NCBI GenBank assembly: GCA_019239415.1 | Contig: JAFAZW010000053.1 | Coordinates: forward strand, 31,105 to 95,104 | Length of the DNA stretch: 64,000 nucleotides | Source: Alphaproteobacteria bacterium | GTDB taxonomy: Bacteria > Pseudomonadota > Alphaproteobacteria > Sphingomonadales > Sphingomonadaceae | Direction of reading: 5' to 3' | Translations under genes and position numbers: made by a program | The notes under the pieces: model-generated | Database searches by the model: none | What the model was told of the DNA's origin: nothing | Seen by the model: only the letters and a program-made list of their open reading frames with translations | Shown: piece after piece, positions 49,680 through 57,423 of the stretch | How positions within the stretch are numbered: the stretch's first letter is position 1 | Layout: every line of letters begins with the position of its first letter

Positions 49680-50240
49680 ATGGAAGAGCCGAAGTTCCTC
49701 GTCGGGCAAATGCTCCTCGCCATGCCCGGCATCGGCGATCCGCGTTTCGAGAAAGCGGTGATTGCGATGTGCGTCCACGACGACAATGGCGCGCTCGGCA
49801 TCGGCCTCGGGCGGATCGTGCCGCGGATCGGCTTCCACGAACTGTTGCGGCAGCTCGACATCGACCCGGGCGTGGCGCCGGACGTGCCGATCCATCTTGG
49901 CGGGCCCGTCGAACCGCAGCGCGGCTTCCTCCTCCATTCGCCCGACTGGGGCGGGCAGGAGAGCGTCGGCGTCGCCGGCCGCTGGACGCTGACCGCGACG
50001 CTCGACATCCTGAGGGCGATCGCCGAGGGGCGCGGCCCGAGCCGCTGGGTGGCCGCGCTCGGTTATGCCGGCTGGGGACCGGGTCAGCTCGAGCAGGAAT
50101 TGTGCGGCAACGGCTGGTTCGCGGCGCCGGGCAGCGATTTCCTGCTCTACGATTGCGACGTCGGCTCGCGCTGGGCGAGCGCGTTCCGGAGCGCGGGCAT
50201 CGACCCGCGGCTGCTGGCGGCCGACTACGGCACGGCCTGA
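49680..50240 (+). CDS. yqgE: YqgE/AlgH family protein, copy 1
   Basis: A 186-residue UPF0301 (YqgE/AlgH) protein of unknown biochemical function. Family features are FLVGQMLLAMPGIGDPRFEKAVI, VHLGGPVEPQRGF-like (IHLGGPVEPQRGF), and ALGYAGWGPGQLEQE. The ATG at 49680 gives the standard start; 15 bases of the leader (CCTATACCGCCGGAAG) closely match the leader of copy 2 at 63983. The two proteins differ at about 25 positions. Confidence 0.94.
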   Translation: MEEPKFLVGQMLLAMPGIGDPRFEKAVIAMCVHDDNGALGIGLGRIVPRIGFHELLRQLDIDPGVAPDVPIHLGGPVEPQRGFLLHSPDWGGQESVGVAGRWTLTATLDILRAIAEGRGPSRWVAALGYAGWGPGQLEQELCGNGWFAAPGSDFLLYDCDVGSRWASAFRSAGIDPRLLAADYGTA

Positions 50241-50276
50241 GGCGGTCGCGGCCGCCCCACGGCTCGCCGCAGCCGG

Positions 50277-50302
50277 GGAACCGGCGAATCGCCGCCGCCG
50301 TT
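50277..50302 (+). promoter_or_regulatory. EcfG-type general-stress promoter motif
   Basis: GGAAC (50277-50281), 17 bases, CGTT (50299-50302), an exact match to the EcfG pattern. It would direct transcription of the small secreted-protein gene at 50345, about 35 bases downstream of the expected transcription start. Confidence 0.6.
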
Positions 50303-50344
50303 GAGCCGCGCATGCGTACCCGAGTAAGACGTCACCGCGTGACG

Positions 50345-50536
50345 ATGCCCTATTGGCCCGCCTGGCTCCTTGGCGCTGTTGCCGCCGCCTGCGCCGTCCC
50401 CGCCTTCACCGCCCCCGCGCCGGCGTCCGAAGCCGCCGAGGTGCGATGCGCGCCCCACAAGCCGGGGTGGGAGAGGGCGATCGGCCGCGACGGCGCCACG
50501 CCCTGCATCGGCCGGCACGGCGCGCCGGCGCGGTAA
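50345..50536 (+). CDS. Small secreted protein, probably stress-induced
   Basis: A 63-residue protein with a signal peptide (WLLGAVAAACAVPAFTAPAPA, in pieces, cleavage near residue 27). The mature part is about 35 residues with two Cys (VRCAPHKPGWERAIG, then TPCIGRHG) that could form one disulfide. No family is recognised. The EcfG-type promoter motif upstream supports its reality. A GTG six bases before the ATG is an alternative start. Confidence 0.5.
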   Translation: MPYWPAWLLGAVAAACAVPAFTAPAPASEAAEVRCAPHKPGWERAIGRDGATPCIGRHGAPAR

Positions 50537-50555
50537 AGGGCCCCAAAGACTCCGC

Positions 50556-52019
50556 CTAGGCCGCGGGCTCGCCGTCGGGCGGCGAGATCGGCTCGACGAG
50601 CAGCGCCGCCGGATCCAGGTCGCCGTAACGCGGGAGCGCCTCGACGTGGGGCACCTCCTCGATCTCGCGGGCGCCCGTCTCGACGTTGAGGTCCCGAAAG
50701 CGGCGGCCGGTGACCATCACGCGGCTTTCGAACGAGCTGACGAACTCGTTATAGTTGCGCACCGCGGTGCCGAGGCCGCTGCCGACCGTCTTCAGCTTCG
50801 CGGCAACCACCGCCAGGCGGTCGTACATCTCCTTGCCGAGCGCACCGATCTGCTTTGCCTCCTGCGCCAGCTTCTCCTGACGCCAGATGCCGGCGACGGT
50901 GCGCGCCATCGGCAGGAAGGTCGAGGGGCCGCAGATGATCACCCGCTTGCGCGCCGCCCGCTCCCAAAGCTCCAGATCGGCTTCGAGCGCCGCGCCGATG
51001 AAATTGTCGCCGGGCACGTACATGATGACGAAATCAGGGGCGCGCGCGAACTGGTCCCAATAGGATTTCTTCGCCAGGGCCTCGGCGTGACCGCGGACCG
51101 CTCGGGCATGGTCGTCGAGGCAGGTCCGGCGCCGATCGGGATCGTCCGCCTCGGCCGCCTGCAGATAGGCTTCGAGCGAGCATTTCACATCCACCACCAA
51201 CTGCTGATCGCCGGGAAGCCGGATCACGAAATCGGGGCGCAGGTTGCCGTCGTCCGTGCCGACGGTGACCTCCTCCTGAAAGTCGACGAAACCCGAAAGA
51301 CCGGCGATCTCGATCAGGTTCTTGAACTGCTGCTCACCCCAGCGGCCACGGGTCTTGGGCGCCGCGCGGAGCGCGTTCACCAGCTTCGCCGCTTCGGACT
51401 TGACCTCGTTCTGGCCGCTGCGGACCTGCTCGATCGCCTCGCGCAGCTCGCGATAGCTCCCGACCCGCTCCTTCTCGACCTGGGCGAGGCCCTCCTCGTA
51501 GCGCTTGAGCGTCGTCTCAACCGGCTGCAGGAGCGTCTTCAGCTTCTCCTGATGCAGGTCGCCTGCCTGGCCGAGGCGCTCTTCGGCGCGCTTCAGAAAG
51601 ACGTCATGGGCGCCTTCGACGGCCTTGCCCGCGAGCTCGGCGAACCGCGCCTCGAGCTTCGCTTCCATCTCCTTGAGCTGCGCGAGCTGCTGGTCGTGAG
51701 CGCGCTGCCGTTCCAGCTCGCCGCGTTCAAAGGCGGCGAGCTGGCCCGAAAGCTGGGCCACCTTTCCGCGCTCCTGGCGCAGTTCCGTGTCCAGCGACTC
51801 GACGCGTTCGGCCGTCCGGCGCTCGGCAGCGAGGTTGACGATCGCCTCGTTGAACTTACCGCGCCAGTCCTCGCTTTCGGCACGCACCCGGTCGCGCTCG
51901 CGCGCCGCAGCGTCGCGGTCGGCAAGGGCCTGAGTGGCGGCGCGGCTTCCCAGAAACCAGCCGAGGCCGGCGCCGCCGAGAGCGGCGATCGCGATGATGA
52001 CGAGGACCAGCGGCTCCAT
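50556..52019 (-). CDS. rmuC: DNA recombination protein RmuC
   Basis: RmuC (487 residues) limits rearrangements at inverted repeats. An N-terminal membrane anchor (LVLVIIAIAALGGAGLGWF) is followed by a coiled coil (about residues 30-190) and the nuclease-like RmuC domain (about 215-430), which has KTRGRWGEQQFKNLIEIAGL, RPDFVIRLPGDQQLVVDVKCSL and APDFVIMYVPGDNFI. ATG 52019 is chosen because GGGAG lies upstream and because it starts directly with the anchor. RmuC is notable here because the window is full of inverted repeats. Confidence 0.93.
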   Translation of the reverse strand: MEPLVLVIIAIAALGGAGLGWFLGSRAATQALADRDAAARERDRVRAESEDWRGKFNEAIVNLAAERRTAERVESLDTELRQERGKVAQLSGQLAAFERGELERQRAHDQQLAQLKEMEAKLEARFAELAGKAVEGAHDVFLKRAEERLGQAGDLHQEKLKTLLQPVETTLKRYEEGLAQVEKERVGSYRELREAIEQVRSGQNEVKSEAAKLVNALRAAPKTRGRWGEQQFKNLIEIAGLSGFVDFQEEVTVGTDDGNLRPDFVIRLPGDQQLVVDVKCSLEAYLQAAEADDPDRRRTCLDDHARAVRGHAEALAKKSYWDQFARAPDFVIMYVPGDNFIGAALEADLELWERAARKRVIICGPSTFLPMARTVAGIWRQEKLAQEAKQIGALGKEMYDRLAVVAAKLKTVGSGLGTAVRNYNEFVSSFESRVMVTGRRFRDLNVETGAREIEEVPHVEALPRYGDLDPAALLVEPISPPDGEPAA

Positions 52020-52102
52020 CCCGATCTCCCTGGAACGAAGAGCGAACCTACAGCAATGGCATGGAGATAGCAAGGTGCAAGGGACGCCTATCCACAGGAA
52101 AG

Positions 52103-53122
52103 TCAGTCCGCCGGGAGCAGCGGGGCCTCGTCGCGGCCGAGGTGGCGGGCGAGGGCGCGGACCCAGGCGGAGTGGGCCTCGCGCTCGAGGGCGAAGGCGG
52201 CGGCGTCGAAGCCTTCGCGCGGAAGGTAGCCAGCCGCGCGGAGGCGGTGGGCCACCGTCGCCGCGGCCTCGGCCGAGGGTGGGCAGGCGTGGGGGCGCAG
52301 GCCGACCGTCCGGCCGAGCTCCTCGGCCATGCGCCAGCCGTCCTCGCGCAGCAGGATGGCGAGACCGCGGAGGTCCGGCCGGTCGAGCCAGCGCTCGACG
52401 ATCAGGGCGAGGTCGAGCAGGGCGCCGAGCGCGGCCGGCCAGCCGGAGCCGGTGCCGGTCGAGCGGAAATAGATGAGCGACGGGTGGGAGCTATGGCTCT
52501 GGCGCACCGTCGCGCACCAGTCGCGGCCGTCGCGCAGCACGCGCGGCAGTTCTTCCGAAGCGTCGATCCGCCCGTATTTCTCGAGCAAGGCGACGGCGGA
52601 CGGCGGGTCTCCCGCCGAGGTGCGCAGCTTGAAGATGCCGGCGTCGCGCCGCGCGATGCTCGACTGGACCTCGAGGAGGTAGGTGACCGCCATCGTCATC
52701 ACCGCGAGGCCGCAGAAACCGGCGGCGAGGATGACCCACCGCCCCGGACCGGCGATCACGCTGTTGCTCTCCCCGACGGTGACGAGGGCGCTGCCGGCCG
52801 CGAAGATGGCGTCGCCGAAGCTGTGGAGACGCGGCCTGAAGGAGTTGCCGGCCGCCAGGGCAAGCAGTCCGAAGGCCAGACCGAGCAACATCATCCAGGC
52901 CGCGAAGGAGGCGACCAGCACCAACGGCGCGAACATGGTCGAGAGGCCGCGTCCCCGCCCGCGCAGCCCTTTCCAGACCGGCAGAAGGAGGGAGCTGAGG
53001 CGCCGTGCGACATGCAGCGTCGCGCGGCTGCCGCCGGGCACGATGACGGTGTCGAACACGTCGCGCAGCGTCATCACCGCCAGCACGACGCCGGCGATCA
53101 GCTCGACGGCGGTCCACACCAT
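52103..53122 (-). CDS. Ion-channel-like membrane protein with a modified pore loop
   Basis: A 339-residue protein with about four hydrophobic segments in the first 150 residues, then a soluble region of about 190 residues. Between helices there is a pore-loop-like segment, FGDAIFAAGSALVTVGESNSV, where TVGES stands in place of the potassium-selectivity signature TVGYG. This suggests a channel of altered selectivity or a non-channel descendant. The C-terminal region has no family I recognise. It is divergent from the repeat protein at 53234, with an FNR-type box between them. Confidence 0.75.
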   Translation of the reverse strand: MVWTAVELIAGVVLAVMTLRDVFDTVIVPGGSRATLHVARRLSSLLLPVWKGLRGRGRGLSTMFAPLVLVASFAAWMMLLGLAFGLLALAAGNSFRPRLHSFGDAIFAAGSALVTVGESNSVIAGPGRWVILAAGFCGLAVMTMAVTYLLEVQSSIARRDAGIFKLRTSAGDPPSAVALLEKYGRIDASEELPRVLRDGRDWCATVRQSHSSHPSLIYFRSTGTGSGWPAALGALLDLALIVERWLDRPDLRGLAILLREDGWRMAEELGRTVGLRPHACPPSAEAAATVAHRLRAAGYLPREGFDAAAFALEREAHSAWVRALARHLGRDEAPLLPAD

Positions 53123-53142
53123 CGCGCCCGAACGCGCCGCTG

Positions 53143-53156
53143 TTGATTTGGATCAA
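53143..53156. promoter_or_regulatory. Perfect FNR/FixK-type box
   Basis: TTGATTTGGATCAA matches the FNR/ANR/FixK consensus TTGAT-N4-ATCAA exactly and is a perfect 10-bp inverted repeat with four spacer bases. It lies 20 bases upstream of the channel-like gene and 77 bases upstream of the repeat-protein gene, so it could control either or both in response to low oxygen. Confidence 0.7.
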
Positions 53157-53233
53157 TCGCCGACGGCGTCGCAGGAACAAGCGACAGGCGGCCTTCGTTT
53201 CGGGTCCGTTGGAACCGTTATGGAGGATGAGCC

Positions 53234-54109
53234 ATGCGCAAACGGATTCTGGCCGCTGCGTTCGCGACCATATTGGTCCCGGCCGCGGCCGCCGCACAGC
53301 CCCCTATCTGCTATCAGACGCCGAATACGAGCGTCGCGTCGACCGTCGGCAGCGCCGTCGGCAGCGCGGTCGGCGGGACCGCCGGACAGATTCTCGGGGC
53401 CCTCGGCGCCACCGTGCTGAACGGCGGCAGCTCGAGCACCACCACCAACTGCGTGCCGTGGGACCAACGGCAGCGGCCGGACGCCTACGGCTATTACGAC
53501 CAGTACGGCGTCTGGCACGTCGGCGCGACCCGGCCGAACCCGCCCGCGGGCTATTACGACGCCCAGGGCGTATGGCACAGCGGCTATCCCAGCGGCTATT
53601 ACGATTCCCGCGGCAACTGGGTGTCGACCACCGGCGATCCCGCCGCCAGCGGCTATTACGATCCGAACGGCTATTGGGTGCCATCGACCTCCTACGGTTA
53701 CTACGACGCCAGCGGCCAGCCGGTGCCGCCGAGCTACCCGGGCCATTACGAGAATGGCCGCTGGGTGTCCGGTGCGGCGGTCGGTCATTACGACGCGAGC
53801 GGCCGCTGGGTGGCGGGCGCGGCGCCGTGGCACCGCGATGCGAGCGGCCGCTGGGCGCCCGACCCGCAGCCCGGCTATTACGACGCCGACGGCCACTGGC
53901 ATGCCGGCACCGCCTGGGGCTATTACGACCCGCAGGGCCGCTGGGTCGCGACGCCCAACGTCTATGCCGCCAGCAGCACGACGGTGACGACCACGACCAC
54001 GCAGCCGACGGTGACGACGTCAACGCAGAGCACGTCCACCACGACGACGCACAAGACGGTCGTCAAGCACAAGGTCGTCAAGAAGAAGAAGGCGCGGCGC
54101 CACCGCTGA
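53234..54109 (+). CDS. Secreted protein built from ten Gly-Tyr-Tyr-Asp...Trp repeats
   Basis: A 291-residue secreted protein. A signal peptide (residues 1-21) is followed by a Gly/Ser/Val segment and then about ten degenerate units of mostly 15 residues with the pattern G-Y-Y-D-x-x-G-x-W-x-x-G (residues about 84-245), such as GYYDAQGVWHSG and GYYDADGHWHAG. After these come a Thr/Ser-rich linker and a basic tail (KHKVVKKKKARRHR). The pattern recalls aromatic cell-wall or glucan-binding repeats but is not one I can name. The basic tail could bind acidic polymers or membranes. GGAGG precedes the ATG. FNR-type control is possible. Confidence 0.8.
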   Translation: MRKRILAAAFATILVPAAAAAQPPICYQTPNTSVASTVGSAVGSAVGGTAGQILGALGATVLNGGSSSTTTNCVPWDQRQRPDAYGYYDQYGVWHVGATRPNPPAGYYDAQGVWHSGYPSGYYDSRGNWVSTTGDPAASGYYDPNGYWVPSTSYGYYDASGQPVPPSYPGHYENGRWVSGAAVGHYDASGRWVAGAAPWHRDASGRWAPDPQPGYYDADGHWHAGTAWGYYDPQGRWVATPNVYAASSTTVTTTTTQPTVTTSTQSTSTTTTHKTVVKHKVVKKKKARRHR

Positions 54110-54140
54110 GCCGAGCCGTGCCGGTCTCGAAGGGCGTGTC

Positions 54141-55814
54141 TCAGCGCCCTTCGGGCCTCGTACCCTTGCGCGGCAGCCGGACCACATTGTCGTCGCCCGC
54201 GGCCAAGCCGGCGAGCGCCGCGGCGATCTCCGCCCGTCCGAACGGCTTGGCGAGCCGGGGGAGGTGGAGGACGTCGTCGGTGGTGCCGGTATAGCCGGTG
54301 ATAATCAGGATCGGCAGCGCCGGGTGGCCGGCCCGGAGGAGGCGGGAAAGCTCGGCCCCGTCCATGCGCGGCATCTTGTAGTCGCTAACGACGATGTCCG
54401 GAGCGGCGCCGTCGGCGAGAAGCGCGAGCGCCTCGGCGCCGCCGCTCGCTTCGATGACCGCGTGCCCGAGGTCGCGGATCATTTCGGCCGTACCGGTCCG
54501 CACGATGTCCTCGTCGTCCACCAGCAAGACCGTGAGCGGACGGCCCGTCGGCGGCGCGGCGAGCGCGGTTCGTGTCGCCAGCGGCTGCTGCGCGGCGCCG
54601 GCAACCGGCAGATAGAGGTCGGCGCGCGTGCCTTCGTCGGGTGCGCTGGAGAGGACGAAGCCGCCGCCCAGCTGCGCGGCGAGGCCGTGGACCATCGACA
54701 GGCCGAGCCCGGTGCCGCGGCCGGTCTCCTTCGTCGAGTAGAAGGGTTCGACGGCCCGCGCGAGCGTATCGGCGTCCATGCCGCAGCCGGCGTCGATCAC
54801 CGACAGGTGCACGTAAAGGCCGGGGCTGAGCCGCAGCGGTGAGCCGGGGCCGACCGCCGCCTCCTCCGTAACGATGGTCAGCGGCCCGCCCTGCGGCATC
54901 GCGTCGCGGGCGTTGACGCACAGGTTGAGTATGGCGAGCTCGAGCTGGTTCGGGTCGGCGAGCGCGGCGGGAAGGCCGGGCGCGCTGCGGATGCGCAGCT
55001 CGATCGTCGAGCCGACCGAGCTGGCGATGAGGTCGCGCATGCCCGCGAGCAGCTCGCCGACGTCGATCGCCTGGGTCTGCAGTGTCTGCCGCCGCGCGAA
55101 GCCGAGCAGGCGCTGGACGAGCGTCTTGGCGCGGTCCGCGGCGAGGAGGGCGTTGGCGATGAGCCGGGCGGAGCGGGCATCCTCCGCGCCGTACTTGCGA
55201 TGGAGGAGGTCGAGCGCGCCGGTAATCGGCGTCAGCAGGTTGTTGAAATCGTGGGCGACGCCGCCGGTGAGCTGGCCGAGCGTTTCCAGCTTCTGCGCCT
55301 CGTGGAGCTGCGCCATCGCTTCCTCATGCTCGCGGGTGCGCTCCTCGACGCGCCGTTCGAGGTCGGTGGTGAGCTGGTGCAGCTCCTCGAGCCGCGCCCG
55401 CGCCTGATATTGCCGGCGGCGCGAGCGGAGCGACGAGCGGGCAAGGCTGACGAGGGTCGTGGGGTGAAACGGCCGCTCGAGGAAGGTGACGTTGCCGAGC
55501 ACTTCGAGATAGCGCCTGGCTGCGGGGTTGCGCTCGAGGCCGCCGCCCCGTTGCGTGAGGAGGACGAAGGGGAAGTCCGACCATTCGCCCTGGCCGCGCA
55601 GCCACTCGGCCAGCGGGGCGAGATCGGCGCCCAGCAGGGACTCTTCGGTGATCAGGGCATAGCCGGCGCCGGCGGCAATCTCGTCGGTGAGTTCGGAAAG
55701 GCCGCGGCAGACCATGCAGCGAAGCCCCGCTTCCACGAGCATGGCGCACGCGACCGCAGCGTCGCGGCCCTGCGGCGCCAGGATCAGTGCACGTTCCGAA
55801 AGATGGGGGATCAC
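54141..55814 (-). CDS. Hybrid histidine kinase, KaiC partner
   Basis: A 557-residue cytosolic signalling protein with no membrane segment. Residues 1-130 are a receiver-like domain without a clear phospho-Asp motif; a coiled coil follows (about 135-175), then the dimerisation domain with phospho-accepting H188 (GGVAHDFNNLL), an ATPase domain with NLCVNARDAM and GTGLGLSMVHG, and a C-terminal receiver with phospho-accepting D478 (VVSDYKMP). The GTG start overlaps the KaiC-like gene's stop by four bases, so the two are coupled. It probably reads out the state of the KaiC-like ATPase. No DNA-binding output is present. Confidence 0.92.
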   Translation of the reverse strand: MIPHLSERALILAPQGRDAAVACAMLVEAGLRCMVCRGLSELTDEIAAGAGYALITEESLLGADLAPLAEWLRGQGEWSDFPFVLLTQRGGGLERNPAARRYLEVLGNVTFLERPFHPTTLVSLARSSLRSRRRQYQARARLEELHQLTTDLERRVEERTREHEEAMAQLHEAQKLETLGQLTGGVAHDFNNLLTPITGALDLLHRKYGAEDARSARLIANALLAADRAKTLVQRLLGFARRQTLQTQAIDVGELLAGMRDLIASSVGSTIELRIRSAPGLPAALADPNQLELAILNLCVNARDAMPQGGPLTIVTEEAAVGPGSPLRLSPGLYVHLSVIDAGCGMDADTLARAVEPFYSTKETGRGTGLGLSMVHGLAAQLGGGFVLSSAPDEGTRADLYLPVAGAAQQPLATRTALAAPPTGRPLTVLLVDDEDIVRTGTAEMIRDLGHAVIEASGGAEALALLADGAAPDIVVSDYKMPRMDGAELSRLLRAGHPALPILIITGYTGTTDDVLHLPRLAKPFGRAEIAAALAGLAAGDDNVVRLPRKGTRPEGR

Positions 55815-57307
55815 CCGGCCGGCGCCTCGAGCAGCTCCTGCTCCTCGCCGATCAGCTCCGGCACCCCGCGCAGCACGCCCTGGAAGGCGACCAGCGGCTC
55901 GCCGAGCGTGATGCCGCGGCGGTCGATCCGATATTCGCGGATCGTATCCTCGTGCGGCCCGGTGCGCTTCTTGACGACCGACACCGCGCGGCGGACGCGA
56001 CCGCGCGCCTCGAAATAGCGCAGCAGGATGACGGTGTCGGCAAGATAGGTGACGTCGACCGGCGCCTTCATGTCGCCGACCAGGCCGTGCTGCGCGACCG
56101 TCAGGAAGGTCGAGGCGCCGCGCCGGTTCAGATATTGGAGCAGCTCGTGCATGTGCAGGATCAGCGCCTGCTCGCCGGGCATCGCCGCCTGATAGCCGTT
56201 CAGGCTGTCGATGACGACGGTGCGGGCATTATGCTCCTCGACGCAGCGCCGCACCCGCTCGGACAGCTCGCCGGGCGTCAGCTCCGCCGCATCGACCTGC
56301 TCGATGAAGAGGTGGCCGGAATCGACCATTGGCTGGAGCTCGATGCCGAGGCCCTTGGCGCGCTCGAAGAGCAGGCCCAGCTCCTCGTCGAACACGAACA
56401 TCGCCGCGCATTCGCCGCGCTGCACCGCGCCGGCGACGAACCCCAGGGTGTAGAGCGACTTGCCGGTCCCGGCGGGACCGAGGATGAGGGTGCTGGAGCC
56501 GCGCTCGATGCCGCCGCCGAGGAGGGCGTTGAGCTCGGGTGAGTTGGTGGTCAGAAGCTCCCGCTCGAACGGACGGCGGTGCTCCGCCGAGATCAGCCGC
56601 GGGAAGACGCGGATGCCGCCCGTATCGATGACGAAATCGTGGTAGCCGCCGCGGTAGCGCTGGCCGCGATATTTGACGACCTTCAGCCGCCGCCGCTCCG
56701 AGCCGTATTCGGGCGACAGTTCCTCGAGCCGGAAGACGCCGTGGGCGATGCTGTGCATGGTGCGGTCGTTGGCATCGGTGGAGAGGTCGTCGAGCATCAG
56801 CACGGTCGCGCCGCTGCGCGAGAAATAGTGCTTGAGCGCGAGGATCTGGCGCCGGTAGCGGAGCGACGACTGGGCGAGCAGGCGGATTTCCGAGAGGCTG
56901 TCGAGGACGACCCGCTGCGGCTTCGCTTGCTCGAAGGCCTCGAAGATCCGCTTCGTCGTCTCGCCGAGCTCCAGGTCCGAGGAGTAAAGCAGGCTCTGCT
57001 GCTGCTCCTCGTCGAGGAGGCTCTCCGGCGGCACCAGTTCGAAGAGCGTGATATCGTCGAGCGACCAGCCGTGGGAGGCGGCGCCGGCGCGCAATTCCTC
57101 CTCGGTCTCGGAAAGGGTGATGTAGAGCGAGCGCTCGCCCTTTTCCGCGCCCGCCAGCAGGAATTGGGTGGCGATGGTGGTCTTGCCGGTGCCGGGCGTG
57201 CCCTCCAGCAAGAAGAGGCGGCCCGCGGTGAGCCCGCCGGCCGTGACCTCATCGAGTCCGCCGATGCCGAAATCCGCCTTGGCCGGGGTGTCCAACTGCT
57301 GCTCCAT
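55811..57307 (-). CDS. KaiC-like tandem RecA-type ATPase
   Basis: A 498-residue KaiC-family protein with two RecA-like domains. The first Walker A is GTPGTGKTT (residues 36-44) and the second is GPAGTGKS (277-284); the Glu pair in FVFDEEL (308-309) and VVIDSLNGY in the second half match KaiC CII. At the KaiC autophosphorylation site (Ser431-Thr432 in Synechococcus) the sequence reads T420-Y421. KaiA and KaiB are not in the window. It is followed directly by a hybrid kinase. A timing or energy-sensing role is inferred; a clock function is not shown. ATG 57307 gives the family N-terminus. Confidence 0.92.
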   Translation of the reverse strand: MEQQLDTPAKADFGIGGLDEVTAGGLTAGRLFLLEGTPGTGKTTIATQFLLAGAEKGERSLYITLSETEEELRAGAASHGWSLDDITLFELVPPESLLDEEQQQSLLYSSDLELGETTKRIFEAFEQAKPQRVVLDSLSEIRLLAQSSLRYRRQILALKHYFSRSGATVLMLDDLSTDANDRTMHSIAHGVFRLEELSPEYGSERRRLKVVKYRGQRYRGGYHDFVIDTGGIRVFPRLISAEHRRPFERELLTTNSPELNALLGGGIERGSSTLILGPAGTGKSLYTLGFVAGAVQRGECAAMFVFDEELGLLFERAKGLGIELQPMVDSGHLFIEQVDAAELTPGELSERVRRCVEEHNARTVVIDSLNGYQAAMPGEQALILHMHELLQYLNRRGASTFLTVAQHGLVGDMKAPVDVTYLADTVILLRYFEARGRVRRAVSVVKKRTGPHEDTIREYRIDRRGITLGEPLVAFQGVLRGVPELIGEEQELLEAPAG

Positions 57308-57423
57308 TGTCCGGCCACTCCCAACGCAAACGGCTGCGAAACGATCCCGCCATCCGGCTGGGGTGATACAGCGATCGAAGCGCAGCGGCGCCGCCGCGGC
57401 AAGAGCCGCCAACCTAACCTAAG

